This document shows positions 25,740-34,047 of a DNA stretch of 64,000 bases, one piece after another (positions within the stretch are counted from its first letter, which is position 1; each line of letters opens with the position of its first letter). The position numbers and the translations under genes were made by a program. The DNA is taken from NCBI GenBank assembly GCA_963727245.1, contig CAVSFO010000019.1, positions 1-64,000 on the forward strand, read 5' to 3'. The notes below the pieces were generated by a model. It saw only the letters and a program-made list of their open reading frames with translations, ran no database searches and was not told where the DNA came from. The DNA comes from JBKQVT01 sp963727245. Its GTDB lineage: Bacteria > Planctomycetota > Planctomycetia > Pirellulales > Thermoguttaceae.

Positions 25740-27500
25740 CTAGCGGTCCGGCCGCTCCAGCGCGTAGCGGTAATAGACTTCCAGCGTCAAGATGGCTAAG
25801 GCCGTGCTGTAGATGCGTCCGCCGCTCGAGCCCCAGCGGTCGGAAGGGTCCCAACTTCCCCGCTCGCACCCCTGGTGTTTCTGCAGCTTGATGACGGTGT
25901 CGCGGACGCAGTCGTTCCACGTCTTCCAGGGCTGGCCGCCCGCCAGGAACATGGCCAGGGTGCAGTTGTACCACAGGTAATAATCGCGTATTTTCGGGGG
26001 ACCGTCTGGCGGGAATTCTCGTTGGGCAAAATCGGCCAGGTAGCGGGCGGCGTCCTTGACCAAGGGGGCGTCGGGTTGGTCGAAAAGAAACTGCCTGGCC
26101 AACATGCCCACGCCCGTGGTCGCCTCGGTCTCCAGCGTCCGGTTGTCGGCGTAGCCGGTACGCCCGTTCTGGCCCGTCTGCCGGGCCTGGAAGAACTTGC
26201 GCACCTTGGCCAGGCAGCCGGCGTCGGGGGGGATGCCGGCTTCCCGGGCCGACTTCAGCGCCAACACCTGCCAGCCCGTGACCGACGAATCGCTGGGATC
26301 CTTGAGCTTGCCCTCATAACGCCCGCCTCCATCGCGCCAGCCGCCGTCGAGGTGCTGGTTCTCCTCGATGAACTCCACGGCCTTGTGGAGCCCCTGCAGG
26401 TAGCGCGGCTGCGGCGACTCGTGCAAGGCAATCGCGGCCGCACAAGCATCGCCCAGCGCGAACGCGGCAATGCCGTGCTCGTACATGAAGTTCTTGTGGT
26501 ATGCGCCCCGTTTGGCGACGGGCAAGGAGCCGACCAGTGCGCCATCGTCCTTTTGATGGTCCACGATCCAGTCGAGGGCCTTGCCGACCGCGGCGGAATA
26601 CTTGGTGTCGTTGAAGTAGTAATGTCCGCCGGCCTGGAAGGCCAGCACCGCCAGTCCGGTATGGGCCATTTCGAAGGTCCCGCCCCCGTCCGTGCAGGGC
26701 GAAGTCTTCTCGCACCGCGACTCCGCACCCCTGCCCAGGCAGCGGCTGGACCACGAGCCGTCGGCCGCCTGGTGTCGGGCGAGCCAATCCAAGCCGTCGC
26801 CGACCGCCTGTTCGCTGATGGGTGTGCCGCCAAGCTTGCCGATCCACTCCGCGCGGCCGGCCCGGGTCCGCCGGCTGTACAGTCCGGGCGCCGCCTCGCT
26901 GCCCGCATCCTCGACCGCCACATTGCCCCCTGCCGGGACAATCGCTTCCGGCACGGCCGGCCGGGCCGTCGCCAGCGACCAACCGTCGCGAGAGACGACT
27001 TCAATCGCCTCCCCCGTCTTCAGCCCCTCGATCTGCCAACGCACCTTCCGCTCGCTTCCCACGTCCTCGGGGCGGACGTGGATGGACATTTCCGCCGCCG
27101 GGCGGTCCTCGCTCGCGTGCCGCAGGGTCACGGTCCCGCTGCTCCGCGGGACATACGTCACGCCCAGGCTCTCGGGCTCGAGCCAGTCGCGGCTGAGTTT
27201 CAATTCGCCAAGCTGGGCATAGCGCATCGCCTCAGCCGCCTGGTGGGACCACCAGCAGGCCAGCCCCAAGACAGCCGCAGCCCCTGCGGCGGCGATCCAG
27301 GCCACGGCCCGCCGCCGGCGGCGGCCGGGCTCGTCAGCCGGACCGGCAACCGGCAGCGGCGGCGACGGTGACGATGGTGGCGGCGGTGGAGTGGAACTCG
27401 CCCACGCTTGCCCCGCTGCAAGCGAACCTCCGCAGCCCGGATACGGACAGGCCGCCGCATCGTCAGGGTACTCTCGGCCGCATCGTTGGCAAAGTGTCAT
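25740..27500 (-). CDS. Zinc-ribbon, membrane-anchored alpha/alpha-toroid protein
   Basis: The 586-residue protein begins with a cytosolic zinc ribbon (CQRCGREYPDDAAACPYPGCG) and a Pro-rich linker. One membrane segment follows near residues 68-86 (AWIAAAGAAAVLGLACWW), then an external part. From about residue 240 it has squalene-cyclase-type repeats: GLDWLARHQAADGSWSSR, AHTGLAVLAFQAGG, ALDWIVDHQKDDGAL, and the ending YSTALAILTLEVYYRYAL. The ending matches the toroid protein at 15692-16934. The cyclase DxDD motif is not seen, so terpene cyclisation is unlikely. Role unknown. Confidence 0.82.
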   Translation of the reverse strand: MTLCQRCGREYPDDAAACPYPGCGGSLAAGQAWASSTPPPPPSSPSPPLPVAGPADEPGRRRRRAVAWIAAAGAAAVLGLACWWSHQAAEAMRYAQLGELKLSRDWLEPESLGVTYVPRSSGTVTLRHASEDRPAAEMSIHVRPEDVGSERKVRWQIEGLKTGEAIEVVSRDGWSLATARPAVPEAIVPAGGNVAVEDAGSEAAPGLYSRRTRAGRAEWIGKLGGTPISEQAVGDGLDWLARHQAADGSWSSRCLGRGAESRCEKTSPCTDGGGTFEMAHTGLAVLAFQAGGHYYFNDTKYSAAVGKALDWIVDHQKDDGALVGSLPVAKRGAYHKNFMYEHGIAAFALGDACAAAIALHESPQPRYLQGLHKAVEFIEENQHLDGGWRDGGGRYEGKLKDPSDSSVTGWQVLALKSAREAGIPPDAGCLAKVRKFFQARQTGQNGRTGYADNRTLETEATTGVGMLARQFLFDQPDAPLVKDAARYLADFAQREFPPDGPPKIRDYYLWYNCTLAMFLAGGQPWKTWNDCVRDTVIKLQKHQGCERGSWDPSDRWGSSGGRIYSTALAILTLEVYYRYALERPDR

Positions 27501-27551
27501 TGGTTTCCGTGGCGGGAGCCTGCCATCCTACCGGCTGCCGGTGGAAGAGGG

Positions 27552-28233
27552 CTACGGGCGGGTCTCGACGACCTTCGTCGCCGACGCACTGCTGATCGCT
27601 TGCAGCCGAGCCAGCGCCCGCTGCTTCAATTCTCCCGATGCGCGACGGGCGGCCATCTGGTAATAAATGCGGGCGACCTTGGACTTGCCGTCGATCTCGG
27701 CCTGACGGGCACGGTCGAAGAACTTCTGCGCCTCGTCCGCACGGGTCTGCCGCAGGGCCGCGCCGAACCGCCTCGGCCGCCACCGCGGCCGCCGCCTCGG
27801 ACTCCGTCTCCTGGCGGGCCCTTGGCGCCCAGTTTCCCGCCAGGGCGGCCGGGCCGTGCCCCTGGACATCTGCCCCCGCCTCCCCGCGCCGATGATGCTC
27901 CGCAAAGGACGAAGCGGGCTCGCCCAGCAACGCCTCGTCCATCGCCGCGAAGTCGTGGATCGTCGCCGTCACCCGGGCGCCGGCCGCCGTGCGGCTGCTG
28001 CCGATGGACCGGTCGCCGAACAGCGGCAACGGAAAGCCGAACTGATTTTGCGAGTCCTGCGATTGCGACATCCCGCCCAGGAAGCCGCTGCCGCTGTCGG
28101 GGACCGAAACGGTAGTATCGACGGAGAAGAACGAGTAGGTCGGCAACTGCACCGCGGTGGCCTGCGCCAGGGCGGGACCGGCCGCCACGGCCAGCCCTGC
28201 CATGATGAACCACCGTATCACTCGCGGTTGCAC
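27552..28233 (-). CDS. Secreted protein of unknown function (one apparent frameshift)
   Basis: A signal peptide (FIMAGLAVAAGPALAQ) is followed by LPTYSFFSVDTTVSVPDSG and FGFPLPLFGDRSIG, phrases that recur in planctomycete secreted proteins of unknown role. The frame changes at about 27770, after which the protein ends in a helical, TPR-like part: ADEAQKFFDRARQAEIDG, SKVARIYYQMAARRASGE. About 226 residues in total. GTG at 28233 is preceded by AGGGTGG and is taken as start. Confidence 0.65.
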
Positions 28234-28249
28234 GATGCCACCCTAAAGG

Positions 28250-30907
28250 CTAGGCGATCTCGAACGTGCGGATCTTCCACGGGTCAATCTTAAACTGGAG
28301 TTGGCCGCCTTGCAAGGCCGCGTCCGCCCGCTTGACGCCCAGCAGGTCGGTTTCCACCGCCTGGGTGTGGGGGACGCCCAGGGTGATCTGGGCGTCGCCG
28401 GTCCGCCCGTCCACCTCGACCGCCCGCAACTCCAGCTTGCCGCCGGGCTTGCGGCGGAAGGCCGTCACCATGACGTTGCTCGGGCCGGCGGCCAGGAAAC
28501 TCTTGCTCGTAGGCAGCTCGCCTTGCTGGGGGGCGGCGACGCGGCTCAACAGCGGCTGCGTCAGGGCCGCGGCGGCCCGCAGACGGTCGGCATTGCAGAA
28601 TTCCGGCTTCCCTGCGCCGGGAACGTGCGGCAGGAGGGCATGGCGGTATTCCGAGTAAATCGGCCAGCCGAAGATGTCCTGCGTCCAGAACGACTCCCAT
28701 TCCCGTATCAGGAGGTTCGAGATCCCGCTGCCTTCATCGCGGCGGAAGAATTGCGTGCCCGCGTGCAACCACAGCAACCCGGCGTCCTTGCCTACCAGGT
28801 CGACGAACGTCAGGCCGTGGAGTTTCGGCTTTTGCGTCGGCTCGACGCCCAGCGGGTAATCGCGCACCAGCGTGCTCACCGGGAACGAAGGCACCAGCGA
28901 GAACCAGTACCCCTGCTTGATGATGGCGGGAGGATAGGGGTCCGGCGGGGGCGGGACATGCGTCAACATGCGGCTGTAGATCACCACGCACGGCGAGCCG
29001 GCCGCCAGGCTGATGCGGGTCTCGAACTGCAACTCGGGCATCTTGTGCTGGGCCCGCACTTCGGCACGCACCGGGCCCTTGGCCAGCCAGTCGATCGATG
29101 CCCCCGACTTGGCGCTGTCGTAGAACTCGGGAGGATTGCGGCCCATCAGCTTCGCCATGGCGAGGTTCGGCTTCCCCGTGAACCGCGGGAAAGCCCCCTT
29201 GCGGGCGTCCAGCATCTCGCGGCCGGAGGCCTTATGCACCAGGCTGACGATGCCGCCGGTGTCCGGGGCCAAGCGGACACGCAGGTGTTCGTTCTCAAGT
29301 GTCAGCTTCGGCTCGTCGATCTTCAGATCGGTCGCCACCGGCGGGACCGCCGTGGGGCTGAAGTCCAGGTAATACGTGTCGTAGCCGGCGCTGGGCACCT
29401 TTTGGGCCTGGAAGGCGACGTCCGCCACAATCAGGTCGCCGGTTTTCAGGTCCCGGCTGCTGCTGCGGACGATCTGGGAGGGGACCGCCTTGCCGGCGCG
29501 GTCCCTGACGACGAGGTCCTTGGTGCCCGCCGGCAGCGGGTACAGTCGCCCCGTGCTGACCACGTCGGTCCGCGGCCAGGCGTGGGGATTGAGCACGGTG
29601 ACGGCCAGCGGGCCGCGGGCATCGGTGGCACTGCCGATCCGCCGGCTCAGGCCCGTCAGCGTGGCGTCCATCGCCTGTTGGCCCTGTTTCTCGGCGGCGT
29701 CGAGGTAACTGAATCCTATGGAACCCCAGGTGGAATTGTGGTTGTCTTCCAGTCGGTCCGCCGCGGCGAAGTTCTCGCCCTGCCAGCGGGCATACTCGCA
29801 CAACCCCACGTCGTGGCTCTGCGAGGTCATCAAACCCTTCCACGCGTTTTCCAGCAGGCCGGCCTGCGACCTGGCCCCCAGCGCCGAGGCGGCGGCGTCG
29901 AAGACCTCGGCGGCCAGCAGCAGCCCTTCCACCTTGCGTTGCATGATGCGGACCTGGTCGCCGCCCAGTCCCCAGGTGCACGACTTGTTCCAGGCGTCCA
30001 TGGGAAGGAGGATGGTTTCCTTGGCCTCCGAGCCGTACTTGTCGAGATACTCGCGGAGGGTGACAAACGCGACGCGAGCCCCCTTGGCCAGGCCCTTGTA
30101 CCTCGCCGGCGCGGACAGGTAGGCCGGCGACTCCGGTGATTCATAGCCGAACTCCGCGAACCAAAGGACCAAGGGCGTGCCAAGCTTCTTGAGCTTCTTG
30201 AATTCCTCCCATTGGAGCAACTGCTTCGGGTCGTCGGTCGGGGGGGCGAACAGGGCGTTCTTCGGCACCGTGAGGATCGTCGTGCCGTCGATCCCTTTCC
30301 AGTAAATGGCGTTGAAGTCCATGCGCGGGCAGCCCGCCGAGCCCCAGGTGTTCACCTGCGAGAGGCTGGCGTACTTGTATCCGGCCAGCGCACAGAGCTG
30401 CGGCAGTTGTGGATGCGTGAACTCCTCCTCGTGGAGCATCGTGGTCATGTCATACCCCAGTGCCTTGCGGATCGTCTCCCGGCCCACGACGATCTGCCGG
30501 ATGTTCGATTCGCTGCCGATGGTGGTCCCCATCGGCTGGGCATAGCTGCCGCCGATCAACTCGAGCTTGCCCGCCGCCAGGTTCTTGACCAGCCTCGCGG
30601 CCACCTCGGGGAACTTCTCCGCCATGAATTCGTAGCAGCGGGCGTCCATCTCCAGGCAGGTCTTCACGTGGGGCTCGCGGTTGACCATCTCCATGGCGTC
30701 TGTGACCGCCAGCACGCACGACTCGATGCCCAGTTGCCAACCAATGCCGATGTAGCTCCAATGGTTGTAGAGGGCAACGCAGAAGTCGGGCGCCTGGGCG
30801 GGCGCCGCGCCGGCGAGGCGAGTCAGCAGCGGCAAGGCCACCACGCCCCCCACACCCGCGGCCAGACTGGTTTTCAGGAAACGCCGTCGCGACGAAAGCT
30901 TGCTCAT
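28250..30907 (-). CDS. TAT-exported GH38-like (alpha-mannosidase-like) protein, copy 1
   Basis: The 885-residue protein starts with a twin-arginine signal (SSRRRFLKTSLAAGVGGVVA). The amino-terminal 350 residues look like a distant glycoside hydrolase 38 catalytic domain (HPQLPQLCALAGYKYASL, CTWGLGGDQVRIMQRK). The second half contains beta-rich domains as in GH38 carboxyl-terminal regions (LENEHLRVRLAPDTGGIVSL, AGSPCVVIYSRML). The usual zinc-binding HxDxxW of GH38 appears here as NHWSYIGIGW, so the His/Asp pair is absent; activity or metal use may differ. AGGAGA precedes the chosen ATG by seven bases. It is followed (upstream on the plus strand) by a close paralogue. Confidence 0.75.
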   Translation of the reverse strand: MSKLSSRRRFLKTSLAAGVGGVVALPLLTRLAGAAPAQAPDFCVALYNHWSYIGIGWQLGIESCVLAVTDAMEMVNREPHVKTCLEMDARCYEFMAEKFPEVAARLVKNLAAGKLELIGGSYAQPMGTTIGSESNIRQIVVGRETIRKALGYDMTTMLHEEEFTHPQLPQLCALAGYKYASLSQVNTWGSAGCPRMDFNAIYWKGIDGTTILTVPKNALFAPPTDDPKQLLQWEEFKKLKKLGTPLVLWFAEFGYESPESPAYLSAPARYKGLAKGARVAFVTLREYLDKYGSEAKETILLPMDAWNKSCTWGLGGDQVRIMQRKVEGLLLAAEVFDAAASALGARSQAGLLENAWKGLMTSQSHDVGLCEYARWQGENFAAADRLEDNHNSTWGSIGFSYLDAAEKQGQQAMDATLTGLSRRIGSATDARGPLAVTVLNPHAWPRTDVVSTGRLYPLPAGTKDLVVRDRAGKAVPSQIVRSSSRDLKTGDLIVADVAFQAQKVPSAGYDTYYLDFSPTAVPPVATDLKIDEPKLTLENEHLRVRLAPDTGGIVSLVHKASGREMLDARKGAFPRFTGKPNLAMAKLMGRNPPEFYDSAKSGASIDWLAKGPVRAEVRAQHKMPELQFETRISLAAGSPCVVIYSRMLTHVPPPPDPYPPAIIKQGYWFSLVPSFPVSTLVRDYPLGVEPTQKPKLHGLTFVDLVGKDAGLLWLHAGTQFFRRDEGSGISNLLIREWESFWTQDIFGWPIYSEYRHALLPHVPGAGKPEFCNADRLRAAAALTQPLLSRVAAPQQGELPTSKSFLAAGPSNVMVTAFRRKPGGKLELRAVEVDGRTGDAQITLGVPHTQAVETDLLGVKRADAALQGGQLQFKIDPWKIRTFEIA

Positions 30908-31028
30908 TGCTACATTCTCCTGGAAAAATATCACGCCGGATGCCAAAGTGCGCCACGATGGTAGCTTGAACCCCCGTCGCCGCGCAGGTAAGCAAGGCGC
31001 CGCGCGGCTAAGAAGCTATTCAAAAGCT

Positions 31029-31142
31029 CCCCTCTCCCTTTGGGAGAGGGGTCGGGGGTGAGGGCAGTGTGGGCTGCATCTAGAAATGACAGATTCCTCA
31101 CCATTTGCCCTCACCCTAACCCTCTCCCGGAGGGAGAGGGGA
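31029..31142. repeat. Inverted 'CCCCTCTCCC...GGGAGAGGGG' repeat, copy 1
   Basis: CCCCTCTCCCTTTGGGAGAG, with GGTGAGGGCA behind it, is mirrored at 31106-31142 by TTGCCCTCACCCTAACCCTC and on. Each arm is itself a hairpin. Copies of one arm lie at 41104-41143 and 54298-54364. This one separates the two GH38-like paralogues. Confidence 0.85.
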
Positions 31143-31171
31143 CTATGGGACTTGCTCTTTCGAGATAGTTT

Positions 31172-33854
31172 CTAAGTGATTTCGAAGTTGCGGACCTTCC
31201 ACGGATCGATCTTAAACTGGAGTTGATCGCCTTGCAGGGCCGCGTCCGCCCGCTTCGCGCCCAGCAGGTCGGTTTCCACCGCCTGGGTGTGGGGGACGCC
31301 CAGGGTGATCTCGGCGTCGCCGGTCCGCCCGTCCACCTCGACCGCCCGCAACTCGAGCTTGCCGCCGGGCTTGCGGCGGAAGGCCGTCACCATGACGTTG
31401 CTGGGACCGGCGGCCAGGAAACTCTTGCTCGTAGGCAACTCGCCTTGCTGGGGGGCGGCGACGCGGCTCAGCAGCGGCTGCGTCAAGGCCGCGGCGGCCC
31501 GCAGACAGTCGGCGTTGCGGAACTCCGGCTTGCCCGCTTCCGGGACGTGCGGCAAGAGGGCATGGTGGTACTCCGAGTAGATCGGCCAGCCGAAGATGTC
31601 CTGCGAGAAGTACGACTCCCATTCCCGCACCAGGAGGTTCGACATCCCGCTGTCCGCATCGCGGCGGAAGAACTGCGTGCCGGAGTGCAGCCATAGCAGC
31701 CCGGCGTCCTTGCCCACCATGTCGACGAACGTCAGGGCGTGGACTTGCGGCTTCTTCGCCGGCTCGACGCCCAACGGATAGTCTCGCAGCACCGTGTTGA
31801 CGGGGAACGACGGCACGAGCGAGATCCAGTACCCCTCCTTGATGTTGCGGGGATGTCGGGCGGTCTCGCGGGGATACGCGTCCGGCTCGGGGGGACGCGC
31901 GTCAACAGGCGGCTGTAGATCAGCACGCAAGGCGAGCCGGCCGCCAGGCTGATGCGGGTCTCGAACCGCAACTCGGGCATTTCGTGCTGGGCCCGCACTT
32001 CGGCCTGCACCGGCCCCTTGGCCAGCCAGTCGATCGACGCCCGCGACTGGGCGCTGTCGTAGAATGCGGGAGGCTCTCGGCGCGTCAACTTCGCCATGGC
32101 GAGGTTCGGCTTCCCCGTGAACCGCGGGAAAGCCCCCTTGCGGGCGTCGAGCATCTCGCGGCCGGACGCCTTGTGCACCAGGCTGACGATGCCGCCGGTC
32201 TGCGGGGACAGGCGGACGCGCAGGTGCTCGTTCTCGAGCGTCAGCGTCGGCTCGTCGATCTTCAGATCGGTCGGCATGCCGTGCGCCCGGCGTACTCTCC
32301 GTTGTTGAACTCCAAGTAATAGGTGTCGTAGCCGGCGCTGGGCACCTGCTGGGCCTGGAAGGCAACCTCCGCGGCGATGAGATCGCCGGTCTGCAGATCC
32401 CTGGTGCTGGTGCGGACGATCTGGGAGGGGATCGCCTTGCCGGCGCGGTCCTTGACGACGACGTCCTTGGTGCCCGCCGGCAGCGGGTAGATGCGCCCCG
32501 TGACGACCACGTTGGTCCGCGGCCAGGCGTGGGGATTGAGCACCGTGACGGCCAGCGGGCCGCGGGCCTCGGTCGCACTCTGGATCCGCCGGCTGAGGTC
32601 CGTCAGCGTGGCATCCAGCGCCTGCTGGCCCTGCTTCTCGGCGTCGTCGAGGTGATTGTAGCCCATCACACCCCAGGCGAAATTGTGCTTGTCTTCCAGC
32701 CGTTCGGCGCGGGCGAAGCGAGTGCCCTGCCAGCGGGAATATTCGCACAACGCGACGTTGTGGCTTTGCGACTTCAGCAGTCCCTTCCACGCCTTTTCCA
32801 GCAGTTTGGCCTGCGAGTTGGCCCCCAGCGACGAGTTGGCGGCGTCGAAAACTTCCGTGGCCAGCAACAGCCCCTCCACCTTGCGTTGCATCACGCGGAT
32901 CTGGTCGCCGCCCACGCCCCAGGTACACGACTTGTTCCAGCCGTCCATGGGAAGGAGGATGGTTTCCTTGGCCTGTGCGCCGTACTTGTCGAGGTACTGG
33001 CCGAGGGTGACAAACTCGACGCGCGCCCCCTTGGCCAGGGCCTTGTATCTGGCAAGCACGGATGGGTAGGCCGGCGTCTCCTCCGATTCCCAGCCGAACT
33101 CCTCCCACCCCAGGACCAAGGGCGTGCCGAGCTTCTTGAGCTTCTGGTAATCCGCCGATCGGAGCAACTGATCGAAGGCCGGTTCAAAACGCGACAGGGC
33201 ATTCTTCGGCACGGTGAGGATCGTTGTGCCGTCGAGCCCCTCCCAGTAGATGACGTTGAAATCCATGCGCGGGCAGCCCGCCGCGCCCCAGGTGTCTAAT
33301 TGTGAGAGGCTGGCGTACTTGTATCCGGCCAGCGCGCAGAGCTGCGGCAGTTGCGGATGCGTGAACTCCTCTTCGTGGAGCATCGTGACGACGTCATAGC
33401 CCAAGATCCTGCGGATCGTCTCCCGGCCCACGACGATCTGGCGGATGTTCGATTCGCCGCCGACGGTGGTCCCCATCGGCTGGCCATAGCTGCCGCCGAT
33501 CAACTCCATCTTGCCGGCGGCCAGGCTCTTCGCCAGGCGTGCGGCCACCTCGGGGAACTTCTCCGCCATGAATTCGAAGGCCCCCGCGTCCATGTCGAGG
33601 GAGGTCTTGATGTGGGGCTCGCGATCGGCCATCTCCATGATGTCCTCGACCGCCAGCACGCACGATTCGATACCCAATTGCCAACCAATGCCGGTGTAGC
33701 TCCAGTGGTTGCACGGTGCAACGCAGAAGTCAGGCGCCTGAGCAGCGGGCGCTGCGCCGGCGAGGCGGCCCAGCAGCGGCAAGGCCACCACGCCCCCCAC
33801 ACCCGCGGCCAGACTGGATTTCAGGAAACGCCGTCGCGAAGAAAGCCTGCTCAT
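31172..33854 (-). CDS. TAT-exported GH38-like protein, copy 2 (two apparent frameshifts)
   Basis: Close paralogue of the preceding protein over its full length, with the same twin-arginine start (SSRRRFLKSSLAAGVGGVVA) and the same altered motif, NHWSYTGIGW. Three frames must be joined. Near 32282 one extra G in a GGG run gives AGAHGMPTDLKIDEP; near 31896 one extra C in a C6 run gives LLTRVPPEPDAYPRE. Both repairs reproduce the alignment with copy 1, so the gene is probably intact. The last 240 residues are almost identical between copies, while the first third differs more. About 894 residues. Confidence 0.75.
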
Positions 33855-33965
33855 TGGTACATCTCCTGGGAAAATATCACGCCGGATGCGAAACTATACC
33901 AGCATGATAATGCGGACGCCGGGCGCCGTGCAAGCAGGCAGGCGAACGATCCGGCACGTTTTCCC

Positions 33966-33999
33966 AAAAAAAAGGGGGCGGCCCAGGCTGGACCGCCCC
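33966..33999 (-). terminator. Rho-independent terminator
   Basis: On the minus strand a GGGGCGGTCC stem pairs with GGGCCGCCCC and is followed by eight T. It lies about 50 bases after the stop of the low-complexity secreted protein gene and should end that transcript before the GH38-like pair. Confidence 0.88.
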
Positions 34000-34047
34000 A
34001 TGGTCGCGGCGAAACAGGCCCGCCGCGATACCCGTTACCCCGCAAGA

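Noticed and set aside
23813..25891. A 692-codon plus-strand frame across the response regulator and kinase genes
   Set aside because: It crosses gene borders of three clear minus-strand genes and shows no motif.
25740..27500. Assignment as a squalene-hopene cyclase (hopanoid gene)
   Set aside because: The toroid repeats are there, but I see no DxDD catalytic motif, and the zinc ribbon and membrane anchor do not fit.
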